Positions 18,654 to 28,039 of a DNA stretch of 64,000 nucleotides are shown in pieces. Positions within the stretch are counted from its first letter, which is position 1. Each line of letters opens with the position of its first letter. The notes beneath the pieces are model-generated. The model searched no databases, had not been told where the DNA came from, and saw only the letters and a list, made by a program, of their open reading frames with translations. The DNA lies in contig JANWWF010000001.1 in assembly GCA_025055755.1 (NCBI GenBank), positions 347,377-411,376 on the forward strand, written 5' to 3'. Source of the DNA: Candidatus Kapaibacterium sp. GTDB taxonomy: Bacteria > Bacteroidota > Ignavibacteria > Kapaibacteriales > NICIL-2. A program made the translations under genes and the position numbers.

Positions 18654-19894
18654 CCTAACTGGGGCTTTGGAGAACGCAAAGTAAGAACAGTAATCTCAGG
18701 AGGAATGCCAATTCGAACAGGTGGACCTACTGTTCCCAATCCTCGATTGACGTACAGATACTGCTTCCCATCGCGGTATAGCCCTGCCCATTGCTTGTAC
18801 ACCACTTGGGCCACACTCAGCTCCACTCCCAGAATATGAATGCCTACCTGTCCTCCATGGGTGTGTCCACTGAGCATGAGATCAATCGGCGCTTTGCGGC
18901 GAACTGCTTTGTCCCAGAACGTTGGATCATGTGCCAAAAGAATTGTCGGGGCACCAGGTTCTACTCCGACCAGTGCTGCAGGAAGGTCAGCGAAATTCTG
19001 CCCTAATCCGGTGTTGTCTGTACCACAAATGTAGAGGGTTTCCCCATCAATAGTCAAAGCAGCATTTGTGTTAACCAGTAGCCTAATTCCCGAGTTGACA
19101 AGCATCGAGCGAAGCAATGCATGGTTTTGGGGTGAATTGTAGTGATCATGGTTACCCAGCGAACCAAATACGCCAAGCTCTGCCCGTAGCCGCTCTAAAT
19201 CTGCCCGAATCAATTCCAACTCTTTAGGATCGAAATTCACAAAGTCCCCTGTGAGGACTAACACATCTGGCTTAAGCTGCTCAATCATTGCTCGCGCTCT
19301 TCGGAATGGCAAAGGGCTTCGCCACGAGCCCGCATGAATGTCACTAATTTGTACAATTCGCAATCCATCAAACGCACGGGGAAGATTATCCAGGGTAATT
19401 TCTTCCTCGTATATCGAGATGTCATCCGTATCGAGGAATCCCTTGCCGACTACACCAAAGGGAATAACTGCGCTACTCCACGCTATTGTACCGAGTAACT
19501 GGCGGCGTCCACTATCGGTAATTTCCTTTTCTTCTTTCCGTTGGCGTCTGGTCAACCAACGCCGAAGATAGCCTACCGCCTTTTTAGCTGCTCCAAGGAC
19601 TGTTGCCAGCATCACCACGATAGCAATCGGGATTTTAGGTAGATACCACATCGTTGTTGCAGCAAAGAGGAAAAACATGCTTTCTTCAAGACGATTCACA
19701 TTTGTGCGTTGGTAAGAAACATACGGCGACAGCACCAGAAACACCCCTGCAAGGATCCATGGCACACGATACAGCCAGTGGTTCCATTGTCGCTTGCGAA
19801 CAAAGCGTTGCCATGCCGCAATAACAATAGCATCAACGCCAAACAGCACTAGCGATGAAGTGAGGATAAACCACAACCATCGCTTTGTTTCCAT
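18650..19894 (-). CDS. Membrane metallophosphoesterase (YkuE/YaeI-like)
   Basis: A calcineurin-like phosphoesterase of 414 residues with three or four N-terminal membrane helices (about residues 1-115) and a C-terminal catalytic domain. Metal-site motifs in order: SDIHAGS, LTGDFVNF, GSLGNHDHYN, LAHDPTF and SGHTHGGQVG. Proteins of this build include phosphodiesterases acting on lipid-linked substrates, such as UDP-diacylglucosamine pyrophosphatases; the substrate here is not known. The ATG at 19894 (METKRWLWF) starts directly before the first helix; an ATG at 19963 would add 23 poorly conserved residues. Confidence 0.88.
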   Translation of the reverse strand: METKRWLWFILTSSLVLFGVDAIVIAAWQRFVRKRQWNHWLYRVPWILAGVFLVLSPYVSYQRTNVNRLEESMFFLFAATTMWYLPKIPIAIVVMLATVLGAAKKAVGYLRRWLTRRQRKEEKEITDSGRRQLLGTIAWSSAVIPFGVVGKGFLDTDDISIYEEEITLDNLPRAFDGLRIVQISDIHAGSWRSPLPFRRARAMIEQLKPDVLVLTGDFVNFDPKELELIRADLERLRAELGVFGSLGNHDHYNSPQNHALLRSMLVNSGIRLLVNTNAALTIDGETLYICGTDNTGLGQNFADLPAALVGVEPGAPTILLAHDPTFWDKAVRRKAPIDLMLSGHTHGGQVGIHILGVELSVAQVVYKQWAGLYRDGKQYLYVNRGLGTVGPPVRIGIPPEITVLTLRSPKPQLG

Positions 19895-20003
19895 CTTAGC
19901 CGTATCAGTGAATTGCACACTGGTTAGTACGACGCGCACTGGAAAGGGTTGATTGTACGTCACTAACTGCCAGTTTAAGTGGCTGAAAAGAGCTCTCTAA
20001 AGT

Positions 20004-20879
20004 ATGAGCCCTATCACGGGCAGGATTATGCTTTTTGTTTTCCAACGCTGGATACGCATCATTTTTGTACCGACGATAGCTGCAACACAAGCGTTTTGTA
20101 CAGTTGCATGTCATGACCATCCACGCAATACCATGAAACCAGAGTACACTGTTCACCTAACCCCCTGGGAATACAAGGTCCTGGTCGAAAAGGCAACCGA
20201 TCCTCCTGGCGATGGAGGATATACAAATCACTTTGAACCTGGAACATATCACTGTCGCGCATGTGGGGCTTTGCTTTTTGAGAGCAATACAAAATTTCAT
20301 TCCGGATGCGGTTGGCCAGCGTTCGACCAGGCTATTCCTGGGGCTATCAAGCGTGTACCGGATTACTCGTATGGAATGATTCGCACGGAGATCCTCTGTG
20401 CACGCTGTGGTGGGCACTTGGGACACGTGTTCGAAGGTGAAGGCTTCACTCCGACAAATACGCGTTACTGCGTCAATAGCAGCTCAATTATCTTCCATCC
20501 TGCCGACAAGCAGACACTCATCATTGGTGTTCCTGATTTCCATCAGTGCCAAGAATTGGCTTCACGCTTAGATGGTGTACTGAGCGTCGAGTGTGGCTAT
20601 GCAGGTGATAGTGTCCAATTAGTCGAAGCACTCCGCATAGAGTATGCACCACGGCAGACATCTCCTGCCGGCATACTATCTCAGCTTGTCGAGCAATTCA
20701 CCCATAAAGTAGGTCCCTCAGACAAGTGGTGGTACTTCGGGGAGGCAGGTACTTCTCTCTCCCAGAGCGAAACGATTCCCTCCATTGTGCAGCGCGCACG
20801 ATTGAAAGATTACCGTCCCGCAGGAGAAGAACACCAATGGTTTCTGCGAAAAATTGGCGTCGTCCGACGAACCGATTAG
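20004..20879 (+). CDS. msrB: Peptide-methionine (R)-S-oxide reductase MsrB with a degenerate MsrA-like C-terminal domain
   Basis: MsrB reduces the R form of methionine sulfoxide. Residues 45-170 are a complete MsrB: zinc cysteines 84, 87, 132 and 135 (CRAC and CARCGGHLGHVFEGEG) and the resolving/catalytic Cys 156 in RYCVNS. Residues 172-284 look like a decayed MsrA: LIIGVPDFHQCQELASRLDG follows the spacing of the MsrA GCFWC...LxGV segment but the catalytic cysteine position is Asp; ECGYAGDS, VEALRIEYAPRQTS and AGEEHQWFLRK match MsrA's GYTGG, AVQVxYDPxxxS and EYHQxYL regions. The middle of MsrA is missing. Residues 10-36 form a hydrophobic leader ending in TVAC, perhaps a lipoprotein signal; an internal ATG at 20133 would give a cytosolic form. 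Confidence 0.88.
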   Translation: MSPITGRIMLFVFQRWIRIIFVPTIAATQAFCTVACHDHPRNTMKPEYTVHLTPWEYKVLVEKATDPPGDGGYTNHFEPGTYHCRACGALLFESNTKFHSGCGWPAFDQAIPGAIKRVPDYSYGMIRTEILCARCGGHLGHVFEGEGFTPTNTRYCVNSSSIIFHPADKQTLIIGVPDFHQCQELASRLDGVLSVECGYAGDSVQLVEALRIEYAPRQTSPAGILSQLVEQFTHKVGPSDKWWYFGEAGTSLSQSETIPSIVQRARLKDYRPAGEEHQWFLRKIGVVRRTD

Positions 20880-20891
20880 TTGTTTTTACCG

Positions 20892-20899
20892 TATTTTCG
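20892..20899 (+). promoter_or_regulatory. Possible -7 element upstream of tRNA-Phe
   Basis: TATTTTCG, one mismatch from TAnnTTTG, lies 13 bases before the mature tRNA 5' end, a plausible promoter position. Confidence 0.25.
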
Positions 20900-20912
20900 C
20901 AGCCTGAAATTT

Positions 20913-20985
<73 letters not shown>

Positions 20986-21018
20986 CAACTCCTACCGAAA
21001 CTTTTCTCCTCTATACCT

Positions 21019-21576
21019 ATGGCTGCTGTTGAATCTGCAATGATCCCGCTTGGCACAGTTGCACCCTCGTTTCGCCTGCTTGAACCCCGCACAAATCAAT
21101 GGCGAACGCTCGATGAACTTGCTTCTCCAAAGGGAACTGTCATCATCTTCATGTGCAATCACTGTCCGTATGTCAAGCATATTCTACCCGCCTTGCTTGA
21201 CGTCGCACGTGAGTACATTGGGCGCGGCATTGCATTTGTCGGGATCAATCCCAACGACCCCGTCGCATATCCAGAGGACAGCCCCGAGGAAATGGCTCGC
21301 CTTGCAGAGGCACTGAATTTCCCGTTCCCTTACCTTTTCGACGAAACACAAGAGGTTGCACGCAGCTACAATGCCATGTGCACACCAGACATTTTTGTTT
21401 TCGATGGGGAGCGCCGTTTAGTCTATCGTGGGCAGTTTGATAGCTCGCGACCAAGTAATCAGATACCTCCGACCGGAGATGACCTACGCCGTGCATTGGA
21501 TGCGTTATTGAACGGTACACCTGTTCCCCCTGAGCAGAAACCTGCGATTGGCTGCAGCATCAAGTGGCGGAAATAG
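21019..21576 (+). CDS. Thioredoxin-fold redox protein (CNHCP type)
   Basis: A 185-residue cytosolic protein of the thioredoxin/peroxiredoxin-like family with active site CNHC (Cys 46 and 49, FMCNHCPYVKHI). AhpC/TSA-type segments follow: FVGINPNDPVAYPEDS, FPFPYLFDETQEVARSYNAMCTPDIFVF with the cis-proline region, and YRGQFDSSRPSN. No signal peptide. The family is common in Bacteroidota and other phyla and is annotated only as thioredoxin family; the partner is unknown. Its TAG stop directly abuts the argS stop on the other strand, with no base between. Confidence 0.88.
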   Translation: MAAVESAMIPLGTVAPSFRLLEPRTNQWRTLDELASPKGTVIIFMCNHCPYVKHILPALLDVAREYIGRGIAFVGINPNDPVAYPEDSPEEMARLAEALNFPFPYLFDETQEVARSYNAMCTPDIFVFDGERRLVYRGQFDSSRPSNQIPPTGDDLRRALDALLNGTPVPPEQKPAIGCSIKWRK

Positions 21577-23220
21577 CTACATTCGTTCTGGGGCGTGGAC
21601 TCCAAGTAGGTGCAAGCCATTGCGCAGAACAACGCGCGTAACTCCTGCCAGTGCCATTCGCGCATGAACAAGTTGATTGGTTTCTGCACCGAGGATGCGG
21701 CATTCATGGTAGAACGTATGGAATGCCTCGGCAACAGTGTGTAAGTAGTCTGCCACAATGTAGGGAGCAAGCTGCTCTGCAGCTCGTTCAACAATTGCGG
21801 GAAATTGTGCGAGAGCCTTGATGAGGGCACACTCTGCTGGGTGATGCCCTAACACACGAAGATCAGGAATGCCGTCAAAGCAAACCCCCAACTGCTGAGC
21901 ATTGGCAAACACGGAACATATCCGCGCATGTGCGTATTGCAAATAGAATACGGGATTATTCTCACTTTGCTCTCGCGCAAGGTTTAGGTCGAAGACCAAC
22001 TGCGTTTCCGCCGCTCGCATTGCAAAGAAATACCGAACAACATCCGCCCCCAGCTCCTCGATAAGGTCGTCAAGCGTATACTGCTCGCCACTTCGCTTAG
22101 AAAGCTTATATGGCGCCCCATCTTTCATGAAAGTAACCATTTGATGAAGCACTACTTTCACCCGCGAGGTATCATACCCCAGCGCTTTGACTGCTGCCAG
22201 CACTTCCTGAATGGTTGCAATATGATCTGCGCCGAATACATCCACCACAAGGTCATCGCCGCGAGACAATTTGATGCAATGGTATGCCATGTCAGGAAGG
22301 CGATACGTTGGCTCACCAGTGGACTTGATGATGACGCGATCCTGGTCTAGGCCCAGCTTTGTCGTTGCAATCCATGTTGCACCGTCTTTTTCGTAAACCA
22401 ATCCTCGCTGGCGGAGTTGTTCGACAGTACGTTCAATGTGTCCATCGGTGTACAGAGAGTGCTCGTTGAAATACACATCATGATGTACGCCAAGGCGCTC
22501 CAGCGTTCGTCGAATTGAAGCAAAGCACCACTGCTCACCTTTTGCTCGACAGATAGCGAGGTTTTCCTCCGTCTCTTCTCGTAAACGTTCTCCGTACTCT
22601 GCGATAAGCTCTCGAGCAATGTCATAGATGTAGCTACCCCGATAGCCATTTTCCTCGTCGAAGGGATAGTCATCCCCCAGCAGTTGGCGGTAGCGAGCAT
22701 AAATTGAGCGGGCAAGGTTGTACATCTGCCGCCCAGCATTGTTGAAGTAGTACTCTCGCGTAACTGTATAGCCCACTGCTTCGAGCAGGCGTGCGATGCT
22801 ATCCCCCAGAGCGATATTTCTTCCATGCCCGGGATGGAGTGGGCCGGTAGGATTTGCACTAACATATTCTACATTTGCCCGTTTCCCTGCGTAGCGTGCA
22901 GAATAGCCAAACCGTTCGCCCTGCTCGAGCATACGCAAAAGGACATCTGCATAGTAGCGCGGTCGAAAGCGCATGTTAATAAAGCCGGGTCCAGCGATTT
23001 CAATCGCAGCAATCCTTTCACGATCATACTCCATCGCTGCGACAATATCCTCGGCAATTGTTCGCGGCGGCTTGCCAAGTGCTCGAGCAAGCTGCAGCGC
23101 TACATTAGTCGCGGCATCACCATGCTGTGGGTGCCGCGGTAACTCTATCTCTGGTTGCACCTGGAGTCCTAACTTGCTGATAGCGTGGTGCAGTATCTCT
23201 TGTGCATAGTCGAAAAACAT
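21577..23220 (-). CDS. argS: Arginyl-tRNA synthetase
   Basis: ArgRS charges tRNA-Arg. It is 547 residues, with the N-terminal Add-1 domain, the class I HIGH signature PTGPLHPGHGRNIALGD, a KLSKRSG motif in the KMSKS position and a DALR anticodon-binding C-terminus (VADYLHTVAEAFHTFYHECRI). It ends the long minus-strand run that includes rsfS and nuoGHI, 19 bases after rsfS. Confidence 0.97.
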   Translation of the reverse strand: MFFDYAQEILHHAISKLGLQVQPEIELPRHPQHGDAATNVALQLARALGKPPRTIAEDIVAAMEYDRERIAAIEIAGPGFINMRFRPRYYADVLLRMLEQGERFGYSARYAGKRANVEYVSANPTGPLHPGHGRNIALGDSIARLLEAVGYTVTREYYFNNAGRQMYNLARSIYARYRQLLGDDYPFDEENGYRGSYIYDIARELIAEYGERLREETEENLAICRAKGEQWCFASIRRTLERLGVHHDVYFNEHSLYTDGHIERTVEQLRQRGLVYEKDGATWIATTKLGLDQDRVIIKSTGEPTYRLPDMAYHCIKLSRGDDLVVDVFGADHIATIQEVLAAVKALGYDTSRVKVVLHQMVTFMKDGAPYKLSKRSGEQYTLDDLIEELGADVVRYFFAMRAAETQLVFDLNLAREQSENNPVFYLQYAHARICSVFANAQQLGVCFDGIPDLRVLGHHPAECALIKALAQFPAIVERAAEQLAPYIVADYLHTVAEAFHTFYHECRILGAETNQLVHARMALAGVTRVVLRNGLHLLGVHAPERM

Positions 23221-23239
23221 AGGCTCTGTTGCCGAATAT

Positions 23240-23662
23240 TCACGAGGTAGTACGCAGACGGATCAAGCGACCATCGCTACTGAGATGGTATGCTTGGCCA
23301 TCTGCCCAAAGATTTTCCAATTTGTAAAATTTCCGTGCATCGGGACGCATAAGGTGAATAACCACATCGAAGTAGTCGAGAATCACCCATTGCTGTCCTT
23401 CCCATCCTTCTGTGCGCGGCGGCTCCAAGCCACACCGTTTAGTTTCACGCTCGATGTGATCTGCAACCGCACGGATATGTTGGTCAGAGGTGCACGTGAC
23501 AACAACAAACCATTCCGCTGGTGCGCCCTCGATTTGGCTAATATCTATGGCAACAATCTCCCCTCCTTTTTTTTCATCAGCAAGCCGTGCAGCAAGCCGA
23601 GCCAGATCACGCGATGTCCGAATGCGATACACCGGTGCAGTACTTTCTGTTACGTGTGCCAC
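23240..23662 (-). CDS. rsfS: Ribosomal silencing factor RsfS
   Basis: RsfS binds L14 on the large subunit and blocks subunit joining. The 140 residues show the family pattern: DEKKGGEIVAIDIS, EWFVVVTCTSDQHIRAVADHIE, EGWEGQQWVILDYFDVVIHL and FYKLENLWADGQ. It starts three bases after the LytR_C gene stop and is followed by argS. Confidence 0.93.
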   Translation of the reverse strand: MAHVTESTAPVYRIRTSRDLARLAARLADEKKGGEIVAIDISQIEGAPAEWFVVVTCTSDQHIRAVADHIERETKRCGLEPPRTEGWEGQQWVILDYFDVVIHLMRPDARKFYKLENLWADGQAYHLSSDGRLIRLRTTS

Positions 23663-23665
23663 CGG

Positions 23666-24127
23666 CTACCAGGGTAAAAGTGAAACATCACCTCTCTTGC
23701 GAAATGGACGCATTTGTTGCCAATCATCACCGATGATAACACTACAGTGCACAACAAGGTCAGAGTCAATGTCGGTACGTAGCGCATCAGGCGGAAGATC
23801 GAGCACGTATTGCAATTGCGAAGCTGCTCTGTGGTCGCCTACGCGATCAATAACAACGCTTCGGTTATAGCGCGTCGGAGCAGTCCCCGCTTCTACTACA
23901 TCAAACCCGCGTCGTCGTAGGTACTGTTGCACTTGGCGCGCTAATCCGGGAACGTCGGTTGCATTCCAAACTTGTACTTGGATAACTTTTTCGCTTCCTT
24001 GCTCTACCGTAGGCTCTACTGGGGGGCGGATAAACATTCGCCAAACCAGCGAAATACACAGCACTACAACAGCTCCCCCCACCATTCCTGTCAGCAGCCA
24101 TCGAGCAAGGCGGCGCAATCCTCCCAT
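23666..24127 (-). CDS. LytR C-terminal (LytR_C) domain membrane protein
   Basis: A 153-residue protein with one N-terminal membrane helix (about residues 12-33) and a periplasmic LytR_C domain: VIQVQVWNATDVPGLARQVQQYLRRRGFDVVEAG and a conserved RVGDHRAASQLQYVL. LytR_C domains are often the tails of LytR-CpsA-Psr cell-wall glycopolymer ligases; here the catalytic LCP domain is absent, so only the accessory domain remains. Function unknown. It sits between nuoI and rsfS with three-base spacings; a LytR_C gene next to rsfS recalls LCP-rsfS neighbourhoods in other bacteria. Confidence 0.8.
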   Translation of the reverse strand: MGGLRRLARWLLTGMVGGAVVVLCISLVWRMFIRPPVEPTVEQGSEKVIQVQVWNATDVPGLARQVQQYLRRRGFDVVEAGTAPTRYNRSVVIDRVGDHRAASQLQYVLDLPPDALRTDIDSDLVVHCSVIIGDDWQQMRPFRKRGDVSLLPW

Positions 24128-24130
24128 CGG

Positions 24131-24628
24131 CTACTTGTACTGACGGAGAAATTCCAGCCGCTCCTGTAAACGAGCAATAGGAACCAGCAATTTGTCCTTT
24201 CCGAAAATCGCTTCCTCCTGTGAGTGGAAAACAATGTCATAGTCTTTGCTCATAACAATTGCTTCCTCTGGGCACACCTCTTCACATAGACCACAGTAAA
24301 TGCAGCGGAGCATGTTGATTTCAAACTTGACCGGATAGCGCTCTTTTTCGCGTTCTGTTTCTCCCGCTTGTACTTCGATGGCTAATGCAGGGCAGACACG
24401 CGAACACAATCCGCACGCTACACATCGTTCTCCCTCTTCTTCAAGCACAAGCACGGGCCGCCCTCGATAGCTCCCTAATGGTTCCCACCGTTCCTCGGGA
24501 TATTGTCGCGTCAATTTGGGCTTGAACATTGTCTTAAACGTCAATGCTAACCCTTTGGCAATCTCGGGGAGGTAGAGCTTCTCCCAGAAGCTCATTCGCT
24601 GTGCACGTGTATTTGTGGTGACATTCAT
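24131..24628 (-). CDS. nuoI: NADH-quinone oxidoreductase subunit I
   Basis: NuoI carries clusters N6a and N6b in the peripheral arm of complex I. Two complete ferredoxin motifs are visible: [12 protein letters not shown] and [12 protein letters not shown]. It is 165 residues, with a basic amphipathic N-terminus ([22 protein letters not shown]) that contacts the membrane. It follows nuoH by 20 bases. Confidence 0.96.
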   Translation of the reverse strand: MNVTTNTRAQRMSFWEKLYLPEIAKGLALTFKTMFKPKLTRQYPEERWEPLGSYRGRPVLVLEEEGERCVACGLCSRVCPALAIEVQAGETEREKERYPVKFEINMLRCIYCGLCEEVCPEEAIVMSKDYDIVFHSQEEAIFGKDKLLVPIARLQERLEFLRQYK

Positions 24629-24648
24629 GGTTCTACAGAGCGTAATAG

Positions 24649-25683
24649 TTAACGAACAAAAAAGACAATGGCACCAGTGATGATAATGTTTGCTAAGCCG
24701 AGCGGAAGAAGCACGCGCCAGCCTAAATTCATCAATTGGTCATAGCGGAAGCGCGGCAGTGTCCACCGCACCCAGATAAATAGGAAAAGTAGCACGCTTA
24801 CCTTCCCGAAAAAGATAGCTAATTCAAAAAGAACTCGCGCTAATGTTCCTTCCTGCAAACCCAGCAGACTTGGGAGAAATGGTACATCGTAGCCCCCAAG
24901 ATACAAGGTGGTCATTACTGCAGAGGCGGTGAACATGTTTGCGTACTCTGCCAAGTAAAACAGACCAAACTTCATCCCAGAATACTCGGTGTGGTAACCA
25001 CCAACAAGTTCTGGTTCTGCCTCGGGAAGGTCAAATGGAGCACGATTTGTTTCAGCAAACGATGCAACAAGGAAGATGAGAAATCCTATCGGCTGGAAGA
25101 AAATATTCCACCGTCCGTTCGCTTGGGAAGCGATAATCTGGTACATATCCAACGATTCACTCAGCATCAGCACAGCCACCGCAGCAAGTCCCATTGCCAG
25201 CTCGTAGGAAATCATTTGGGCAGAGGAGCGTAAACCACCCAGTAACGAATACTTATTATTTGAAGACCACCCTGCAAGCGTTATTCCATACACCCCAATC
25301 GAGGTCAGCGCCAGAATGAGCAGAAACCCAACGTTGACATTGGGAGCAACTGCGATGAAAAGTTTTGTGCCGTCCTCCAAAAGGATATAGCTTGCCGGTG
25401 TAATCACACAGAGCACCGCCAGTGCTACCGCAATCGAGATAATCGGTGCAAGGCGATGGAACGCCTTATTGGCATTGTAGGGGACTATGTCTTCTTTTGT
25501 GTACAGCTTGAGAACGTCCGCTAATGGCTGGAGCAATCCAAAAGGACCAACGCGATTTGGTCCAATTCGATACTGTATCCACGCCGATATGCGCCGCTCC
25601 AGATATACCAGAGCAGCTGCCACCACTAATGCAAAGTTGAGAGCTATTGCGCCTTTGATAAGAGTAAGAGTCAGGGACGACAT
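24649..25683 (-). CDS. nuoH: NADH-quinone oxidoreductase subunit H
   Basis: NuoH forms the quinone chamber at the membrane/peripheral arm junction. The 344 residues have eight or so helices and the expected loops: [31 protein letters not shown], the acidic quinone-site loop [27 protein letters not shown] and [19 protein letters not shown]. It lies 18 bases after nuoG. Confidence 0.97.
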   Translation of the reverse strand: MSSLTLTLIKGAIALNFALVVAAALVYLERRISAWIQYRIGPNRVGPFGLLQPLADVLKLYTKEDIVPYNANKAFHRLAPIISIAVALAVLCVITPASYILLEDGTKLFIAVAPNVNVGFLLILALTSIGVYGITLAGWSSNNKYSLLGGLRSSAQMISYELAMGLAAVAVLMLSESLDMYQIIASQANGRWNIFFQPIGFLIFLVASFAETNRAPFDLPEAEPELVGGYHTEYSGMKFGLFYLAEYANMFTASAVMTTLYLGGYDVPFLPSLLGLQEGTLARVLFELAIFFGKVSVLLFLFIWVRWTLPRFRYDQLMNLGWRVLLPLGLANIIITGAIVFFVR

Positions 25684-25701
25684 ATCACACGTACACCAAT
25701 G

Positions 25702-27462
25702 TTACTCAGCTTGAGGCCTCATGTAATGCGATTCATAGACGACGCCAACCGGCTCCGGTGGGCTGCTAAGTCGAATACCACGGTATTCGATCAATGCTTC
25801 GTAAGTCATGCCTTGGAATTGCGTAACAGTATCACTGAGAGCAGCAAAAACATCTCGAGCTGTTCGATAGCTCCACTGGTGACCCGCCCGACTGGCAATT
25901 TCGGTCATAAGCTTCCAATGAGGACGACACAGACGGCGCTCGCCATGAGTCCATCGATCATTTGGAGCACCAAACTTATCGAGCCGACTTTGTTTCATGC
26001 CATTGATGCGGAGAGTCTCCTTAGTCTCAAGCGCCGGCTGCAAATACTGCACCCATCCATCAATGTTTGTGAATGTTCCTTCGATTTCCGCATACGTAGC
26101 AGCCGGCAGAACTATCTCCGCGTATGCCTCCAACGAAGAGTGGTTGCTCAGCTGGGCAATAATTGTCGGGACTTTTTCAAGGACGGCTGTCCATTCGTTG
26201 TGCCCAGCAGTGAGAGGATCTGCACCGACAAAATAAATCAGTTCCGGTGAGTACTGTTGCACTCGCTCAAGAAGCTGCTGCCATGCGTTTCCTTCAATAC
26301 CTATGGTGCGCAGCCCTGTGCTATTCGCATTGCGATCACTGCACCGAAGGAAATCATCGCCGAACGATGGATCTTCAACTGTAACGTAAGCCATCTCCCT
26401 TACACCAAAAGCCTCCGCAAACTGGCGAGCGACAAATGCATCTTCGTTTGTAATCGAGCCTGACAGAATCATCATGCTCTGTTTGCCATGGCGCTTGAGC
26501 AGTTCTGCAGCACTGTCAAGCGCTTCATCAATAGGCACAGAGACATGGCGACCATTTTGCCGGAGCCATGCACCACTGATTCTGCCAGTGTTAACCCACT
26601 GGTATTGCTCCAGGCGTCCTGCATCGCACATCCAATACTGGTTAACGTGAGGATTAGGACGCGGCTCCAGGCGAAGAATCTGATTGTCACGCACACCGAT
26701 ATGGATGTTGCAACCGCGCGCGCAGCCTGGGCACACGCTGGGCGTAAAGCTCATATCCCAGACCCGTGCTTTGAAACGAAAGTCAGCACTCGTCAATGCC
26801 CCAACAGGACACAGCTCGATGACATTCATCGAATAAGGAGAGTCAAACTGCGTCCCCTCGAAAAGCTCAATAGTCACGTGATCGTTGCGTTCGACAAACG
26901 TAAGCACCGGCTGTTTTGCTATCTCGTTGGCAAAGCGAATGCAACGGGAGCAAAGAATGCAACGCTCTCCATCGAACACAATTCGATCACTCCACCGAAT
27001 ACGCTTAGGCTTATGGACTTTTTCTTCGGTAAAGCGGCTTTCACCTCGCGAATGCTTGAAGGCATATTCTTGCAGCTTGCATTGGCCCGCCTCGTCGCAA
27101 ATAGGGCAATCCAAGGGGTGATTGATGAGCAAGAATTCCATCACCGCATTTTGTGCTGCTACAGTCTTTTCCCCTTTCGTGTCGACGACCATGCCGTCCG
27201 AAACAGGCGTAGCACACGCAATCTGCAACTTCGGCAGCCACTGCACCACTGGATTGCCCTCACTGTCACGCTCAAGAGAGCCATCTGCTGCTTTCTTGTA
27301 GCTACCTACTCGCACCAGACACATACGGCAGTTCCCCGCGACGCTTAGTGCTGGATGCCAGCAAAAGTGAGGGATAACAATCCCATTGTCGAGTGCAGCC
27401 TCGATAATTGTTTTGCCTGGCTGTGTCTCGATCTTGCGACCGTCAATTGTAATCGTAGGCAT
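25702..27462 (-). CDS. nuoG: NADH-quinone oxidoreductase subunit G
   Basis: NuoG carries several Fe-S clusters of complex I. At 586 residues it is a short form. Visible: a 2Fe-2S plant-type domain (FCWHPALSVAGNCRMCLV and a downstream IACATPV), the HPLDCPICDEAGQCKLQ His/Cys ligands, the CILCSRCIRF cluster with a matching IELCPVGAL, and a CPGCARGCNIHI cluster in the molybdopterin-oxidoreductase domain. The C-terminal molybdopterin-like region is much reduced compared with E. coli NuoG. No nuoE or nuoF precedes it; an outer-membrane-type gene does. A TATTTTCG element lies 76 bases upstream. Confidence 0.94.
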   Translation of the reverse strand: MPTITIDGRKIETQPGKTIIEAALDNGIVIPHFCWHPALSVAGNCRMCLVRVGSYKKAADGSLERDSEGNPVVQWLPKLQIACATPVSDGMVVDTKGEKTVAAQNAVMEFLLINHPLDCPICDEAGQCKLQEYAFKHSRGESRFTEEKVHKPKRIRWSDRIVFDGERCILCSRCIRFANEIAKQPVLTFVERNDHVTIELFEGTQFDSPYSMNVIELCPVGALTSADFRFKARVWDMSFTPSVCPGCARGCNIHIGVRDNQILRLEPRPNPHVNQYWMCDAGRLEQYQWVNTGRISGAWLRQNGRHVSVPIDEALDSAAELLKRHGKQSMMILSGSITNEDAFVARQFAEAFGVREMAYVTVEDPSFGDDFLRCSDRNANSTGLRTIGIEGNAWQQLLERVQQYSPELIYFVGADPLTAGHNEWTAVLEKVPTIIAQLSNHSSLEAYAEIVLPAATYAEIEGTFTNIDGWVQYLQPALETKETLRINGMKQSRLDKFGAPNDRWTHGERRLCRPHWKLMTEIASRAGHQWSYRTARDVFAALSDTVTQFQGMTYEALIEYRGIRLSSPPEPVGVVYESHYMRPQAE

Positions 27463-27537
27463 ATCAGTTATCCGGTGGAAGTGCAGTACAAATTGTAAAC
27501 ACTCTCGAGTGAATAATCATTCCCATCGGAGTCACTG

Positions 27538-27545
27538 CGAAAATA
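27538..27545 (-). promoter_or_regulatory. Possible -7 element upstream of nuoG
   Basis: TATTTTCG on the minus strand, a one-mismatch TAnnTTTG box, lies in the 100-base gap before nuoG. It suggests that nuoGHI may have its own promoter rather than rely on rsgA. Confidence 0.25.
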
Positions 27546-27562
27546 GTAGAGAGGCCTTTTCC

Positions 27563-28036
27563 CTACGGATAGAATCGCATCCCGAGTGCTACATCGATCG
27601 AGGAGCCAAATCCGGGGGCAATAGTAATCATTGGTCCAAGTTCCAGGAAAAATTCTAAGGGGACATTGCGGGGTAGCACGTTTACCCCAACCATGCCCCG
27701 TACACCTAAGCGGAGTTCATCGCGTTCGTAGTACTTGTAGCCACGATCTCCCCACCACCGCACACCGCGTCCAAAGCCAATCGCAGCTCCAGCATCACCG
27801 TAAAGCAACACGACTGAACTACGAAAGGCATTGAAATGCCACAAGTAATCTACCCCAATGCGGGGAGCGCCGAAATACGAACCTCCCAGACTCGCAGCAA
27901 TTGCCTGATCACGACTGACCCAATGCTTGAGAGTCAATCCTGTTGGATCGCCAAGGATAAGCCCAAATCCGGTTGACCTTTGCGCAAATGCAGCAACACT
28001 CCAAACAAGAACAAGCAATCCTATACGAATACTCAT
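27563..28036 (-). CDS. Small secreted/outer-membrane protein of unknown function
   Basis: The 157-residue product starts with a clean signal peptide (IGLLVLVWSVAAFAQ) and continues with alternating, glycine- and aromatic-rich segments typical of a small beta-barrel: GFGLILGDPTGLTLKHWVS, YLWHFNAF, LYGDAGAAIGFG, LRLGVRGMVGVNVLP and a C-terminal aromatic strand (ALGMRFYP). This pattern resembles small uncharacterised Bacteroidota/Chlorobiota envelope proteins. No function is assigned. It starts three bases after rsgA and is followed 100 bases later by nuoG. Confidence 0.75.
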   Translation of the reverse strand: MSIRIGLLVLVWSVAAFAQRSTGFGLILGDPTGLTLKHWVSRDQAIAASLGGSYFGAPRIGVDYLWHFNAFRSSVVLLYGDAGAAIGFGRGVRWWGDRGYKYYERDELRLGVRGMVGVNVLPRNVPLEFFLELGPMITIAPGFGSSIDVALGMRFYP

Positions 28037-28039
28037 CGG

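Noticed and set aside
27463-27562. A hairpin at CACTCTCGAGTG in the nuoG upstream gap
   Set aside because: The arms leave a loop of only two bases and no T-run follows, so it is not a terminator or a convincing operator.
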